Below are positions 36,437-46,156 of a stretch of DNA of 64,000 nucleotides, one piece after another (within the stretch, counting starts at the first letter, position 1; each line of letters opens with the position of its first letter). The notes beneath the pieces are model-generated. The model saw only the letters and a list, made by a program, of their open reading frames with translations, did not search any database and was not told the origin of the DNA. The stretch is from contig NZ_CP160403.1 of assembly GCF_040782645.1 (NCBI RefSeq), forward strand, positions 434,001-498,000, in the 5' to 3' direction. A program made the position numbers and the translations under genes. The stretch comes from Streptomyces sp. HUAS ZL42. GTDB lineage: Bacteria > Actinomycetota > Actinomycetes > Streptomycetales > Streptomycetaceae.

Positions 36437-37387
36437 TCAGTCCCGCTTCGCGGCCGTACGGCGCAACTCGCCCGCGGTGATGCCGAACCGGGCGTGGAAG
36501 GTCTGCGAGAAGTGGGCGGCCGAGCTGAATCCGCACCTGGTCGCCACCGTCGCCGTGCGCACCTCGGCGGCGTCCGGTCCGGTCAGCAGGCCGTAGGCGA
36601 CGTCGAGGCGCCGGCCGAGCACGTAGCGCGGGAACGTCGTGCCGGCGTCGGCGAAGACGCGGGTGAGCTGACGGACGCTGATGCCGACCGCGCCGGCGAC
36701 CTCGGGGGCCGACAGGCGCGGATCGTGCAGTCGGTCCTCGACGAGGGCGCAGGCGAGCGCGCGGTGGACGACGGGCGGGCGCGTCGCCCCGTCGCTCACG
36801 AGCACGGACGCGAGGTCGACGACGGCCTGCTCGTCGGGCCGGGTCGCGCCCTCGACGCCGACGGCGCGTCCGACGAGGCGGGCGAGCGCGCGGCCGTACG
36901 GGTTGCTCTCGTCACGCCGAACGACGAGCGGTTCCCCGATGTGCACACCGTCCGGCAGCGCACCGCGGTCCACGCGCACCGCCAGTTCGTCCAGACCCTG
37001 GCCGAACCCGCGGACGAAGCTGCCGTCCGCGTCGCAGACCAGGATGTCACCGGGGCGGATGACCTGCCGCCGGCCGGCCTGCTGGAACAGCGCCTCCCCG
37101 CGCAGGGAGACGTAGATCGCGACGGCACCCGTGGGCCGCCGTTCGACGAGGTTGGCAGGACGCTCGACCATGTGCGCCGTGGTGCGGACACGCGCCAGAT
37201 GCACCCGCCCGAGGTCGAGGTTGTCCTCGCGCGCCCGGAAGTCCTCGCCCCCCGGTGTACGGCACATCAGGGCGATCAGGGCGTCGGCGTTGTGCTCCTC
37301 CCAGGCCCGCAGCCGCTCCGCCGGGGGCAGCTGTGCCGTCGAGAACACCTGCGCCGGACGGGGCGCTGCTGCGGGTGCCAGGTGCAT
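36437..37387 (-). CDS. AraC-family regulator of the hydroxyquinol operon
   Basis: 316 residues. The N-terminal AraC_binding_2 domain contains VAIYVSLRGEALFQQAGRRQ (near residue 90); the C-terminal double helix-turn-helix contains AGAVGISVRQLTRVFADAGTTF and CGFSSAAHFSQTFHARFGI. This layout is typical of aromatic-catabolism activators (XylS/FeaR-like). It is read towards the monooxygenase with 180 bp between, including the 22-bp tandem repeat. An effector such as resorcinol is likely but not shown. Confidence 0.88.
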   Translation of the reverse strand: MHLAPAAAPRPAQVFSTAQLPPAERLRAWEEHNADALIALMCRTPGGEDFRAREDNLDLGRVHLARVRTTAHMVERPANLVERRPTGAVAIYVSLRGEALFQQAGRRQVIRPGDILVCDADGSFVRGFGQGLDELAVRVDRGALPDGVHIGEPLVVRRDESNPYGRALARLVGRAVGVEGATRPDEQAVVDLASVLVSDGATRPPVVHRALACALVEDRLHDPRLSAPEVAGAVGISVRQLTRVFADAGTTFPRYVLGRRLDVAYGLLTGPDAAEVRTATVATRCGFSSAAHFSQTFHARFGITAGELRRTAAKRD

Positions 37388-37492
37388 GGTTCAGAGAATA
37401 GGACCGCGATCCCGGGTTCCCAACCCGTCAGGCCTGCCCCTTACCCGTCGGTGACCAGGCCATGCGAGGCAGGCGCCGGCGGCGGGAACTGC

Positions 37493-38977
37493 TCAGGTGT
37501 TGAAGCCTGGCAGGGACAGGTACTTGAGCTGCTGGTACTCGTGGAGGCCCTCGGGCCCGCCCTCACGCCCCAGGCCGGACTGCTTGATCCCGCCGAAGGG
37601 TGCCGCGACGTCGGAGACCAGGCCGCGGTTGATGCCGACCATTCCGGCCTGCAGACGCGCGGCGACCCGGCGGGCGCGGTCGATGTGGGACGTCATCACG
37701 TACGACGCGAGGCCGTGCTCGGTGTCGTTGGCCACCGCCATGGCCTCGGCCTCGGTGGAGAACCGGTGGATGGCGGCGACAGGTCCGAAGACTTCCTCGT
37801 GCATGATCGCGGCGTCGGCGGGGACGTGGTCCAGCACGGTCGGCGCGGCGTAGTAGCCCGGCCCGTCAGGGATGTCCGCCTTGGCGATGACAACGGCACC
37901 ACGGGCCACGGCGTCCTCGACGAGGTGGCGGACCTTGTCCACCGCCCGGTGGTCGGCCAGCGGGCCGAGGCCGGTGTCCTCCCGGTCCGGGGGGCCCACC
38001 CGAATGGCCGCCATCCGCTCGCCCAGCGCCGAGGCGAACGCGTCGGCGCTTCCCTCCTGGACGAGGAACCGGTTGGCGCCGACGCAGGACTGGCCGCCCA
38101 GCCGCATCTTCGCGATCATCGCCTCGCGGACCGCGAGGTCGAGGTCGGCGTCGTCGAAGACCAGGAACGGCGCGTTGCCGCCCAGCTCCATCGAGGTGCG
38201 CAGCACCCGGGCACCGCTCTGCTGGAGCAGCAGCCTGCCGACCGGAGTGGACCCGGTGAAGGACAGCTTGCGCAGCCGGGGGTCGGCCAGCAGGGCCGTG
38301 GTGACCGCTGCCGCGTCGCTGCTGGTGATCACGGTCAGGACGCCTTCAGGCGCGCCGGCCTCACGCGCCAGCTCGCCCAGCACCAGGGAGGACAGCGGAG
38401 TGAGCGCGGCCGGTTTGAGCACAGCGGTGCAGCCGGCGGCGAGAGCGGCGGCGACCTTACGGGCTGCCATGGCCAGCGGCACGTTCCACGGGGTGATCAA
38501 CAGACAGGGACCGACCGGTTCGGCGACGGTGACGATGTGGCTCCTGCCGTCCGGGGAGGGCGTGGTGCGCGCGTGCGGGCGGACCGCCTCCTCGGCGTAC
38601 CAGCGGAAATAGGCTGCTGCGTAGTCGACCTCGCCCCGGGCTTCCGTGATGGTCTTGCCGATCTCCAGGGTGATGATCCGGGCCAGACGCTCACGGTGCT
38701 CGATCATGGCGTCGGTGATCCGGTGCAGGACGCTCGCGCGGTCCCTCGGGCTGGTGAGGGCCCACCGGTCGGCGGCCGCGGCCGCCGCGTCCAGTGCGCT
38801 CACCGCGTCCTGTGCGTCGCAGTCGGCGACGGTCGCCATGACTTCTTCGGTTGCGGGGTTGCGCACCTCGAAGGTGCGACCGCCGGTGGCGGGTTGCCAG
38901 TCGTGGGCGAGGAAGCCACGAGGGACGGATTCCAGAACTGCCGACTCCCACGAGGGAGCGGCGAGCGTGTCAGTCAT
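37493..38977 (-). CDS. Aldehyde dehydrogenase (succinate-semialdehyde dehydrogenase-like)
   Basis: 494 residues from ATG 38977 (GAAAGG nine bases upstream; ATG 38983 is too close to it). Class-typical motifs: LITPWNVPLAMAARKVAAAL, general base Glu264 in MELGGNAP and nucleophile Cys298 in GGQSCVG, with the C-terminal PFGGIKQSGLGREGG. It oxidises an omega-amino- or semi-aldehyde to the acid. It is the last gene behind a polyamine-type ABC transporter (gap of 60 bp), so its aldehyde probably arises from the imported amine. Confidence 0.9.
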   Translation of the reverse strand: MTDTLAAPSWESAVLESVPRGFLAHDWQPATGGRTFEVRNPATEEVMATVADCDAQDAVSALDAAAAAADRWALTSPRDRASVLHRITDAMIEHRERLARIITLEIGKTITEARGEVDYAAAYFRWYAEEAVRPHARTTPSPDGRSHIVTVAEPVGPCLLITPWNVPLAMAARKVAAALAAGCTAVLKPAALTPLSSLVLGELAREAGAPEGVLTVITSSDAAAVTTALLADPRLRKLSFTGSTPVGRLLLQQSGARVLRTSMELGGNAPFLVFDDADLDLAVREAMIAKMRLGGQSCVGANRFLVQEGSADAFASALGERMAAIRVGPPDREDTGLGPLADHRAVDKVRHLVEDAVARGAVVIAKADIPDGPGYYAAPTVLDHVPADAAIMHEEVFGPVAAIHRFSTEAEAMAVANDTEHGLASYVMTSHIDRARRVAARLQAGMVGINRGLVSDVAAPFGGIKQSGLGREGGPEGLHEYQQLKYLSLPGFNT

Positions 38978-39037
38978 GCGCATGACCCTTTCGGTGATCG
39001 CGGAATCGTGTGCCACGGGAGCACGAGCGCTGGGTGG

Positions 39038-39904
39038 TCATACGGCGTCGCCTCCGGGGGCGGCGACGCCGACCGTGTTCTCGACCGAGAGCAGGGAGTC
39101 CTGGCGTCCGGAGCCGAGCCAGCGCACCAGGGCGACCAGGCCGAGGGCGAGGATCGCGAAGGCGATGAGGATCGCGCTGACCGCGGTCACGCTGGGGTCG
39201 ATCTCGAAGGTGAGGGAGTTGTAGACCTGCACGGGCAGGGTGACGGTGTCGACGGAGGAGAGGAACTGGGAGATGTAGAACTCGTCGAAGCTGGTGATGA
39301 AGGAGAAGATCGCGGCTGCGATCATTCCCGGCGCGGCGAGGGGGAAGGTGATCTTCCGGGCGATCGTCAGACGGCCGGCGCCCATGCTCGCTGCGGCGTC
39401 CTCGAGGCGTTCGTCGATCCCGCGCAGGGTCGCGATCAGGATCAGCACCGCGATCGGCGAGGCCAGCACGGTGTGCCCCAGGGCGATGGCGATCGGGCTG
39501 CCCAGCATCGCGGCCGGCTCGAAGAGCAGGAACAGACCGAGCGCGGTGACGATCTGCGGAATGACCAGCGGTCCGAGCACCAGGGCGAAGACCGCCGAGC
39601 GCAGCGGGAGTTCGCTGCGGACCAGAGCGGTCGCCGCGGTCACGCCGATGATCAGCGAGAAGAGGGTGCTCAGGCAAGCGACGAACGCGCTGAGTGTGAG
39701 CGCGGCCGGCCACTTGCTGCCGTCGGCGAACAGCGCCTTGTACCAGTTCAGCGTCCACACCTGGGGCGGGAACTGTGCGAAGGCGTTGCTGCTGAAGGAG
39801 GTGACGACGATGACAACGATCGGCAGGGCCAGGAACAGCAGGATCACGGTGGCGACTACGGTCAGGGCGATCCGCCCGGCGAGGGTCTTGCGCAGCTCCA
39901 TCAT
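39038..39904 (-). CDS. ABC transporter permease (PotC-like)
   Basis: 288 residues, six membrane spans, with the EAA loop DAAASMGAGRLTIARKITFP near residue 170. ATG overlaps the stop of the first permease (ATGA). Second inner-membrane subunit of the spermidine/putrescine-type importer encoded at 38-43 kb. Confidence 0.92.
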   Translation of the reverse strand: MMELRKTLAGRIALTVVATVILLFLALPIVVIVVTSFSSNAFAQFPPQVWTLNWYKALFADGSKWPAALTLSAFVACLSTLFSLIIGVTAATALVRSELPLRSAVFALVLGPLVIPQIVTALGLFLLFEPAAMLGSPIAIALGHTVLASPIAVLILIATLRGIDERLEDAAASMGAGRLTIARKITFPLAAPGMIAAAIFSFITSFDEFYISQFLSSVDTVTLPVQVYNSLTFEIDPSVTAVSAILIAFAILALGLVALVRWLGSGRQDSLLSVENTVGVAAPGGDAV

Positions 39905-40794
39905 GACGCGCTCCTCTTCTTACGGCTGGCGCCGAGCGAGGTCACGACCTTGACCAGGAGCAGTCCGGCGAGGGTGAGCAGCAGCAGGATGACGCCCTGA
40001 GCGGCGGCCCCGTTCCACTGGTTGTCCTTGGTCACCTGCTGGTTGATGAGGGTGGCGATCATCGTCTGCTTGGGTCCGCCCATCAGGGCCGGGGTGATGT
40101 AGTAGCCCAGCGACAGGATGAAGCTGAGCAGTCCGGCGCTGGCCAGCCCTGGGGCGACCAGCGGCAGATACACCCGGCGGAAGATGGTCACCCGGCCGGC
40201 GCCCAGGCTGGCCGCGGCCGCGAGCAGGCGTCGGTCCACCCCGCGCATCACCCCGTACAGCAGCAGCACGGTGTAGGGCAGCATCATGGAGGTGGTGCCG
40301 ATGACCACGCCCAGCTCGTTGTAGAGCAGCTGGTACGGCGCTCCGGGCATCTTGAGGTCGGCCAGGGTCTGGTTCACCAGGCCCTTGTCGCCGAGCATGA
40401 TGATCCAGCCGTAGGTGCGCACCAGGGCGCTGATGAAGTGCGGCACGACCACGACCAGCATCGCCAGGCCGGCCCACAGGGGCTTGAGCCGGGAGATCGC
40501 CTGCGCCAGCAGAAACCCGAAGACCAGGCTCAACACGGCGGTCTCGGCGGAGATGCGCAGCGTGGTGAACAGCACCGACAGGTTCACGCCCGTGAGTGCG
40601 TCGGCGTACCAGTGCAGGGTGAACGATCCGTCGGCGTTCTTCAGGCTGAGCAGCAGCGTGGAGAAGATCGGGTAGACGAACAGCATCAGCAGGTAGACGA
40701 CGACCGGCAGTGCGTAGAGGATCCCGACCCGCGTCCTGCGCGAGGCCAGAAGCCTGCGCGAACGAGCGGGAGTGGTGGCGGTGAGGGCGGCCAT
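39901..40794 (-). CDS. ABC transporter permease (PotB-like)
   Basis: 297 residues, six spans, EAA loop AAAASLGAGRVTIFRRVYLP. The N-terminal cytosolic tail is basic and the first span is VGILYALPVVVYLLMLFVYP. The start is 3 bases after the ATPase stop. Partner of the PotC-like permease. Confidence 0.92.
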   Translation of the reverse strand: MAALTATTPARSRRLLASRRTRVGILYALPVVVYLLMLFVYPIFSTLLLSLKNADGSFTLHWYADALTGVNLSVLFTTLRISAETAVLSLVFGFLLAQAISRLKPLWAGLAMLVVVVPHFISALVRTYGWIIMLGDKGLVNQTLADLKMPGAPYQLLYNELGVVIGTTSMMLPYTVLLLYGVMRGVDRRLLAAAASLGAGRVTIFRRVYLPLVAPGLASAGLLSFILSLGYYITPALMGGPKQTMIATLINQQVTKDNQWNGAAAQGVILLLLTLAGLLLVKVVTSLGASRKKRSAS

Positions 40795-40797
40795 GGC

Positions 40798-41934
40798 TCA
40801 CCCTCCCTGTTCGGCGAAGAGGTTGACGTCGTCGGGGTCGGCGGTGATCCCGACCCGCTCGCCGGCGACGGGACCCCGGCCGGCCGGAACCTCCAGGCGC
40901 AGCAGCGGCGCCTCCTTACCGTCCATGCGTACGCCCGCGCGGACCAGGGTGCCCACGTACGTGGCGGTCTCCACCGTGCCGGTACAGAAGCCGTCGTCGG
41001 TGGCACAGGCCCGCAGTCGGCCCGGCTGGACGGCGACCTTGACCTGGGTGCCGGAGGCGAGGTCGTGGCGGCGTGCCTTCAGCAGGCCACCACTCCTGTC
41101 GAGGCGGACCAGGGTGTGTTCGCCGTCGTGCTGCTCGATGCGGCCGGGCAGGAAGTTGGCCGCGCCCAGGAAGTCCGCGACGAAGGGCGTCCTCGGACGC
41201 TCGAACAACTCCCTCGGCGTGTCGAACTGCTCGATCAGACCGTTGCGCATCACCGCGATACGGTCCGACATGACCAGCGCTTCCTCCTGATCGTGCGTCA
41301 CATAGATGACGGTCAGACCGAGTTCCTGCTGGATGGTCTTGATCTCGACCTGGAGCTGGTCGCGCAGCTTCTTGTCCAATGCGCCCAGCGGCTCGTCCAT
41401 CAGGATGACCGGCGGGCGGTAGACCAGCGCCCGGCACAGGGCGACACGCTGCTGCTGACCACCGGACAGCTCACGCGGCTTGCGCCCGCCGAACCCGGAC
41501 AGGCCCGCGATCTCCAGCGTCTCCCCCACCCGGCGGCGGATCTCGTCCTTGCCCACCCCGCGCAGGGTGAGCGGGAAGGCGACGTTCTCACTGACCGTCA
41601 TGTGCGGGAACAGCAGGTACTGCTGGAAGACGAAACCCAGGCCCCGCTTCTGCGGCGCCAGCCGGGTGACGTCCCGGCCGCCGACCGTGATGGTGCCGGA
41701 GTCGGGTTCGCAGAACCCGGCGATCATCATCAGGGTCGTGGTCTTGCCCGACCCCGAGGAGCCGAGGAAGGTGACGAACTCCCCCGCCGCGATCTCCATG
41801 GACGCCTCGTCGACGGCGACGACGTCGCCGTAGGTCTTGCGCAGAGCCACCACCGACAGCGCCTTGCCGGTCGCGGTGGCCGGCTTGCCGCCGGCCACCT
41901 CGACGGACGGTGTGGCGACACCGAATTCAGCCAC
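40798..41934 (-). CDS. ABC transporter ATP-binding protein (PotA-like)
   Basis: 378 residues: Walker A GSSGSGKT (58-65), signature LSGGQ (156-160), Walker B VILMDE (176-181), then a TOBE domain (about 280-378) as in PotA. GTG start overlaps the binding-protein stop by 8 bp. It powers uptake of a polyamine or related cation. Confidence 0.94.
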   Translation of the reverse strand: MAEFGVATPSVEVAGGKPATATGKALSVVALRKTYGDVVAVDEASMEIAAGEFVTFLGSSGSGKTTTLMMIAGFCEPDSGTITVGGRDVTRLAPQKRGLGFVFQQYLLFPHMTVSENVAFPLTLRGVGKDEIRRRVGETLEIAGLSGFGGRKPRELSGGQQQRVALCRALVYRPPVILMDEPLGALDKKLRDQLQVEIKTIQQELGLTVIYVTHDQEEALVMSDRIAVMRNGLIEQFDTPRELFERPRTPFVADFLGAANFLPGRIEQHDGEHTLVRLDRSGGLLKARRHDLASGTQVKVAVQPGRLRACATDDGFCTGTVETATYVGTLVRAGVRMDGKEAPLLRLEVPAGRGPVAGERVGITADPDDVNLFAEQGG

Positions 41935-43027
41935 GAGCCCACTCCAGCCAGCGCTTGGTGACGGCCGCTTCGTTCTTCAGCCACCAGTCGACATCCGCAT
42001 CGAAACCCTTGTCGTAGTACTGCGGCGCACCGGCGAGCGCGTTGCGCTGGTCCTCGGTGAGCTTGGCGTAGGCCACCGGCGACGACGGGTTCGAGGGGAA
42101 GGCCTTCGCCAGATTCGCCTGGCTCTCCGCCCGCAGGGAGAAGTCCATCAGCTGGTAGGCGTTGTCCACGTTGGCCGCGCCCTTGGCGATGGCATAACCC
42201 GAGAACTGACGGCGCATACCGTTCAGCTGCCGCTCCACCGGCACACCCTGCTTCTGCAGATCGGCGAGCCGGCCGTCCCAGACGGTGGACATGGTCACCT
42301 CCTGGCGGCTCAGCAGCACGCCCGGCAGCGGGCCGCTGTCCCAGAACTTCTTGATGTCGGGCCGCAGCCGGGTCAGCACCTTGAAAGCCCGGTCCACATC
42401 CAGCGGGTACAGCTTGTCCATGGCAACGCCGTCGGCCAGCAGCGCAAACTCCAGCTCCGGCAGGTCACCGTCCGGGTGGACCATCGCCCGGTCACCCTTG
42501 AACGCCTTGGTGTCCCAGAAGTCCGCCCACGACTGCGGCTTCTTGCCGCCGAACGCATCCGTACGGTAGGCGATGCACTGACCGTAGAAGCTGTGGCCGA
42601 TGGCATGCCGGGTGATCTGGTTCTCGGGGATCTGCGCGCTCTTCAGGCTCTTGATCCGGTCGGGATCCAGCGTCTCCAGGGCGTTCTGCGCCACGTACTT
42701 CAGGTGGGACATCATCGAGTTGTTGATGAGGTCGCACTGCGGACGGCCCTGCTTGATCTGCGCCAGCAGCGGAGCATCGTCCAGGTTGAGCACCTTGACG
42801 GAGATCCCGGTCTCCTGCGTGAACGGCGTGTAGATCGCCTTCTGGAGGGCCGCGCCGTAGGAACCGCCACTGTCGCGGACGACCACCGTCTTGGAGCCCT
42901 TGCCGCCCACGGACGAAGAACGGCTCGTGCCGGTGCCACAGGCGGCGAGGGAGGGAAGAGCGGCGAGGGCGGCCAGGCCGCCTGCTCCGCGCAGGAGCGC
43001 TCTACGACCGATCTGGGCATCACTCAT
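41927..43027 (-). CDS. Tat-exported lipoprotein solute-binding protein (PotD-like)
   Basis: 366 residues from ATG 43027 (GAGGAG seven bases upstream). Twin-arginine IGRRALLRGAGG and lipobox SLAAC with Cys30 show export in folded form and anchoring to the membrane. The body follows the PotD/spermidine-binding layout: DSGGSYGAALQKAIYTPFTQ after the linker and YDKGFDADVDWWLKNEAAV at the end. First gene of a five-gene operon (binding protein, ATPase, two permeases, ALDH). Confidence 0.92.
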   Translation of the reverse strand: MSDAQIGRRALLRGAGGLAALAALPSLAACGTGTSRSSSVGGKGSKTVVVRDSGGSYGAALQKAIYTPFTQETGISVKVLNLDDAPLLAQIKQGRPQCDLINNSMMSHLKYVAQNALETLDPDRIKSLKSAQIPENQITRHAIGHSFYGQCIAYRTDAFGGKKPQSWADFWDTKAFKGDRAMVHPDGDLPELEFALLADGVAMDKLYPLDVDRAFKVLTRLRPDIKKFWDSGPLPGVLLSRQEVTMSTVWDGRLADLQKQGVPVERQLNGMRRQFSGYAIAKGAANVDNAYQLMDFSLRAESQANLAKAFPSNPSSPVAYAKLTEDQRNALAGAPQYYDKGFDADVDWWLKNEAAVTKRWLEWARG

Positions 43028-43492
43028 GACAAATCTCCTCATCTAGGGACGCGTGGGACCAGCTGTGCGGGGGCTTTGCCTCGCAGGGCGGGGAGGTGTG
43101 GGGTCGTGCAGGGCGGCGAACGCGGACCGAAGCGTTGCCCGCTTGGGTTGCCGGTCGCCGCTTCTGGGCGCGTGTTCGCCGTGGACCGAAGTCCCCGACG
43201 ACCTTGTTGTCCGGGCGACGCCGACCGGAGGACCGGGTGAGGGGCGGTGGGCAGCCGGAACCGTCGCAGGCGTTGTACAGCAGAGTGGCGGCGGTGCTCA
43301 CCAGAGCCGCAGCATGAAGGCACTCGTAAGGGATGAGGCGGAGCCGGGCCTGCGGCTGAGGGCACGTGCCGACCGTTCCATCGGCCCAGGTGACCTTGCT
43401 CAGCAGGTAGTTTCGCGAGAGGTCTCGAAGACGATCGGCTCGGCGAGCAGGTGGAGACCGTCCTCGGCGACGTTGGTGAAGCGCGGCAGGTT
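43028..43492. other. Operon leader with an MKALV-type dehydrogenase scrap
   Basis: On the forward strand ATG 43314 gives MKALVRDEAEPGLRL, like the first residues of L-threonine 3-dehydrogenase, then nothing. On the reverse strand 43376-43490 encodes NYLLSKVTWADGTVG, which I do not recognise. No GntR-type site is present here, unlike the regions upstream of RidA, GntR and HAD. Confidence 0.35.
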
Positions 43493-44227
43493 TCAGAAGG
43501 CGGTGTACCCGCCGTCGACGGTCAGGACCGCTCCCGTCACGTACGACGACTCCGACGATGCGAAGAAGAGCACCGCGTCGGCGACCTCTTCCGGCGTGGC
43601 GAGGCGCTGGAGCGGGATCTGGCTCTCGCGCTCGCGACGATAGGCCTCCGGGTCGGGCCTGCGCTGGATCGACGCTTCGATAACCGGCGTGGCGGTCAGC
43701 CCCGGAGCGACGACGTTGACGCGGATGTTGCGTGGCGCCCATTCGATCGCCGCGCCCTTGGCGAGCATGATGAGGCCTCCCTTGGCGGCGGAGTACAGGA
43801 CCTCCCCCGGCTTGCCGACCATGCCCAGCCGTGAACCGACGCAGACGAACGAGCCTCCCGTCTCGGGCATCAGCGGCGCGAAGTGCTTCATCACCAGGAA
43901 CGCGCTGAGCAGGTTGCTCTCGAGCACGTTCCTCGCGTCGTCGTAGGCCATCTCGGTGAGCGGACTGGCAGCCTGCAGGCCGTGGTTGAGGACGACGACG
44001 TCGACGGTGCCGAGGGTCTCGGCGGCCTGCTTGGCCAGGTGCTCCACAAACGTCTCGTCATTGAGGTCTCCGGGAACGTACAGGTCGTCGGGCTCGGCGC
44101 TGTCGAGCCGCTCTCGGCGGCCGGTGAGCAGCAGCCGCGCCCCCTCGCGGCGGAAGTGGGAACTCACTGCCTCCCCGATTCCACTGCTGGCGCCTGTCAC
44201 CAGGGCCGTGACGTTCTTGAGTCTCAT
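43493..44227 (-). CDS. Short-chain dehydrogenase/reductase
   Basis: 244 residues from ATG 44227 (AAAGGAG seven bases upstream). Rossmann motif TGASSGIG (residues 11-18), NHG in place of NAG, catalytic Ser in CVGSRLG and YSAAK (Tyr/Lys), C-terminal VTGAVLTVDGGYTAF. A classical NAD(P)H-dependent SDR that oxidises or reduces a hydroxy/keto group. Third gene behind RidA and the PLP enzyme (gap 71 bp), so it probably acts on their product. Confidence 0.9.
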   Translation of the reverse strand: MRLKNVTALVTGASSGIGEAVSSHFRREGARLLLTGRRERLDSAEPDDLYVPGDLNDETFVEHLAKQAAETLGTVDVVVLNHGLQAASPLTEMAYDDARNVLESNLLSAFLVMKHFAPLMPETGGSFVCVGSRLGMVGKPGEVLYSAAKGGLIMLAKGAAIEWAPRNIRVNVVAPGLTATPVIEASIQRRPDPEAYRRERESQIPLQRLATPEEVADAVLFFASSESSYVTGAVLTVDGGYTAF

Positions 44228-44298
44228 GTCAGGCACTCCTTTGCGGGGGAGGTCGGTAGGTTACGTGCTGGGCTGCGCGAATCTCGTCCCGGTGCAGG

Positions 44299-45405
44299 TC
44301 AGTTGAGGAATCCGCGGGCGTCGACCGGCCAGCGCTGCAGTGACGTGCCCGTGCTGTCGGTGACGATCAGTTCCTCGAAACCGAGGACGACGGGGCATAC
44401 GTGGTTCGGCACCACCGGTACGACGGTGCCGACGCTGGGGCGGAACTCGTCGTCCGGCAACGGGAGGAATCCGTGGTACTCGTTGAGCTTGGCCAGGACC
44501 GCCTTCGTGCCGGCGATGCGGCCGTAGCCGATCTCGGGGCTGCCTTCACGGCTGAGTGCTTTGGTGCCCACATCGAGGATGACCTGGTCGGGGACCCAGT
44601 CGCTGACCACTGTGCCGGCGACGAACAACGCGATCTGGTCGTCCGTGCAGGAGCCCAGCCGGGCGTTGTTCAGATCGCCGAAGACGTACTCGCCGGGACG
44701 GATCTCGGTGATCACGCCGCTGGTGGAGAATTCGAGGGTGGGAGTGGAGCCGGCGCTGACCACCTCAGCGGTGACCCCGACACCGGCGAGGCTGCGTACC
44801 GCCGTGGTGAGCGCGGTCTCCTGGTCCTCCGCGGCGCGTCGGCGGGCGTCCCGACCGGCGCCGCCGTGACCGGGATAGGTGAAGACGCCCACCGGTACGA
44901 GACCGCGCTTGCGGGCGGCGAGCGCGAGATCGCCCGCAGCCTCGGGCGGCGCCCCGGAACGACGGGCGCCGCAGTCGACCTCGATCACGACCTGCAGCCG
45001 GTCCGGTTCGCCTCCCATCGCGTCGGCGAGGGCCTCGATCGACGCGACGTTGTCGACGCCGATCCGCAGCCGGGCGGACTCGGCGAGTCGGCGGATCCGG
45101 GCTCGCTTCGTTCCCACGGCCCAGATCGGGTAGGCGAGGAAGATGTCGTCGAACCCGGCCGCGGCGAAGACCTCGGCCTCACCGACGTTTCCCGCGGTGA
45201 TCCCGACCGCGCCGGCCTCGATCTGGCGTCGCCCGATCTCCACGCACTTGTGCGTCTTGACGTGCGGCCTGACCTTGAGGTTGCGCTGGTCGGCGAAGCC
45301 CTGTACGCGCTCGATGTTGCCCTGCATGACGTCGACCAGCACGATCGGCGCGGGGGTGTCGATCCGCTCGACCAGAGCGTCGAGTACTCGTTGCAGCCGG
45401 TTCAC
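44299..45405 (-). CDS. D-threonine aldolase-like PLP enzyme (alanine-racemase fold type III)
   Basis: 368 residues from GTG 45405 with AAGGAGG five bases before. Schiff-base Lys50 in RPHVKTHK, then a TIM barrel and a C-terminal beta domain with the metal-ligand motif VPNHVCPVV (His and Cys) that marks D-threonine aldolase / D-3-hydroxyaspartate aldolase-dehydratase enzymes rather than alanine racemases. It cleaves or dehydrates a beta-hydroxy-D-amino acid. Downstream of RidA by 117 bp. Confidence 0.88.
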   Translation of the reverse strand: MNRLQRVLDALVERIDTPAPIVLVDVMQGNIERVQGFADQRNLKVRPHVKTHKCVEIGRRQIEAGAVGITAGNVGEAEVFAAAGFDDIFLAYPIWAVGTKRARIRRLAESARLRIGVDNVASIEALADAMGGEPDRLQVVIEVDCGARRSGAPPEAAGDLALAARKRGLVPVGVFTYPGHGGAGRDARRRAAEDQETALTTAVRSLAGVGVTAEVVSAGSTPTLEFSTSGVITEIRPGEYVFGDLNNARLGSCTDDQIALFVAGTVVSDWVPDQVILDVGTKALSREGSPEIGYGRIAGTKAVLAKLNEYHGFLPLPDDEFRPSVGTVVPVVPNHVCPVVLGFEELIVTDSTGTSLQRWPVDARGFLN

Positions 45406-45522
45406 GCTGCCCTCCTTGTGGTTCTGCCTGGAATGATCCGGGGCGCGGGTGCCGACCCCCTGCTGCCGCACGAGCGCGGCTCGCACCGTCGCGCGCTCGC
45501 GGTCAGCGCCGCTGCGTCCGCT

Positions 45523-46008
45523 CTACACCGCGGTGCAGACCATCTGGATCTCGACCGGGCTGTTGAGCGGTAGCCCGGCGACTCCGATCGCGGTACGGGC
45601 ATGCCGTCCGTTCTCGCCCAACACCTCGATGAGCAGGTCACTGGCCGCGCTGGCGACGGTCGACTGCTCACCGAAGTCCGGCGTACTGGCCACGAAGACC
45701 AGCATCTGCACGATCCGGACCCGGTCCAGCTCGCCCACCGCCTGCACAGCGGCGGCGAGTGCGTTGAGCGCGGCATGGCGCGCGAGCTCCCGCGCCGTCT
45801 CCAGGTCGACGTCTCGGCCGACGATGCCCTGCCCCAGCAGCCAACCGTCCTTGTAAGGCAGTTGACCCGAGATGTAGATGCTGGAATCCACACTCCGGTG
45901 GTGCACGTAGTACGGGTTGTCACGGAGCTCGGGAAGGGCCAGACCCAGAGCCTTGAGCCGGTCGGAAGCCGAGCCGGTGCTCGCTGTCGAAGCCACGGGC
46001 GTGCTCAC
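45523..46008 (-). CDS. RidA/YjgF-family imine deaminase
   Basis: 161 residues from GTG 46008, slightly longer than the 130-residue core through an N-terminal extension. Core text: SSIYISGQLPYKDGWLLGQG, ETARELARHAALNALAAA, VRIVQMLVFVAS and ARTAIGVAGLPLNSPVEIQM. The position of the usual catalytic Arg is held by RTAIGVAGLP. RidA proteins hydrolyse reactive enamines/imines made by PLP dehydratases and by FAD amine oxidases, both of which are encoded here. First gene of the operon; a GntR-type site lies 150 bp upstream. Confidence 0.88.
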   Translation of the reverse strand: MSTPVASTASTGSASDRLKALGLALPELRDNPYYVHHRSVDSSIYISGQLPYKDGWLLGQGIVGRDVDLETARELARHAALNALAAAVQAVGELDRVRIVQMLVFVASTPDFGEQSTVASAASDLLIEVLGENGRHARTAIGVAGLPLNSPVEIQMVCTAV

Positions 46009-46156
46009 CGCGCCACCGCCACGGACGGCACAGGGCGCAGACCCTCGCAGCTGGCCACGAGAACCCGCTTCGGACTCATCTTGATCATCTGTACTCGGTT
46101 CTCCTCTCGAGTAACAGTGGCGGAGAAACGCCGCATGATGGCTTAAAACTGCCATC

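Noticed and set aside
36410..40000. Very long forward open frame (about 1196 codons)
   Set aside because: Runs antisense through AraC, ALDH and a permease, all with clear family motifs; composition is the Arg/Asp/Gly-rich pattern of GC-bias shadow.
37493..43027. Placing the PotABCD-ALDH operon in the GntR regulon
   Set aside because: No copy of GTCGWTTGTCGACYA found upstream of 43027.
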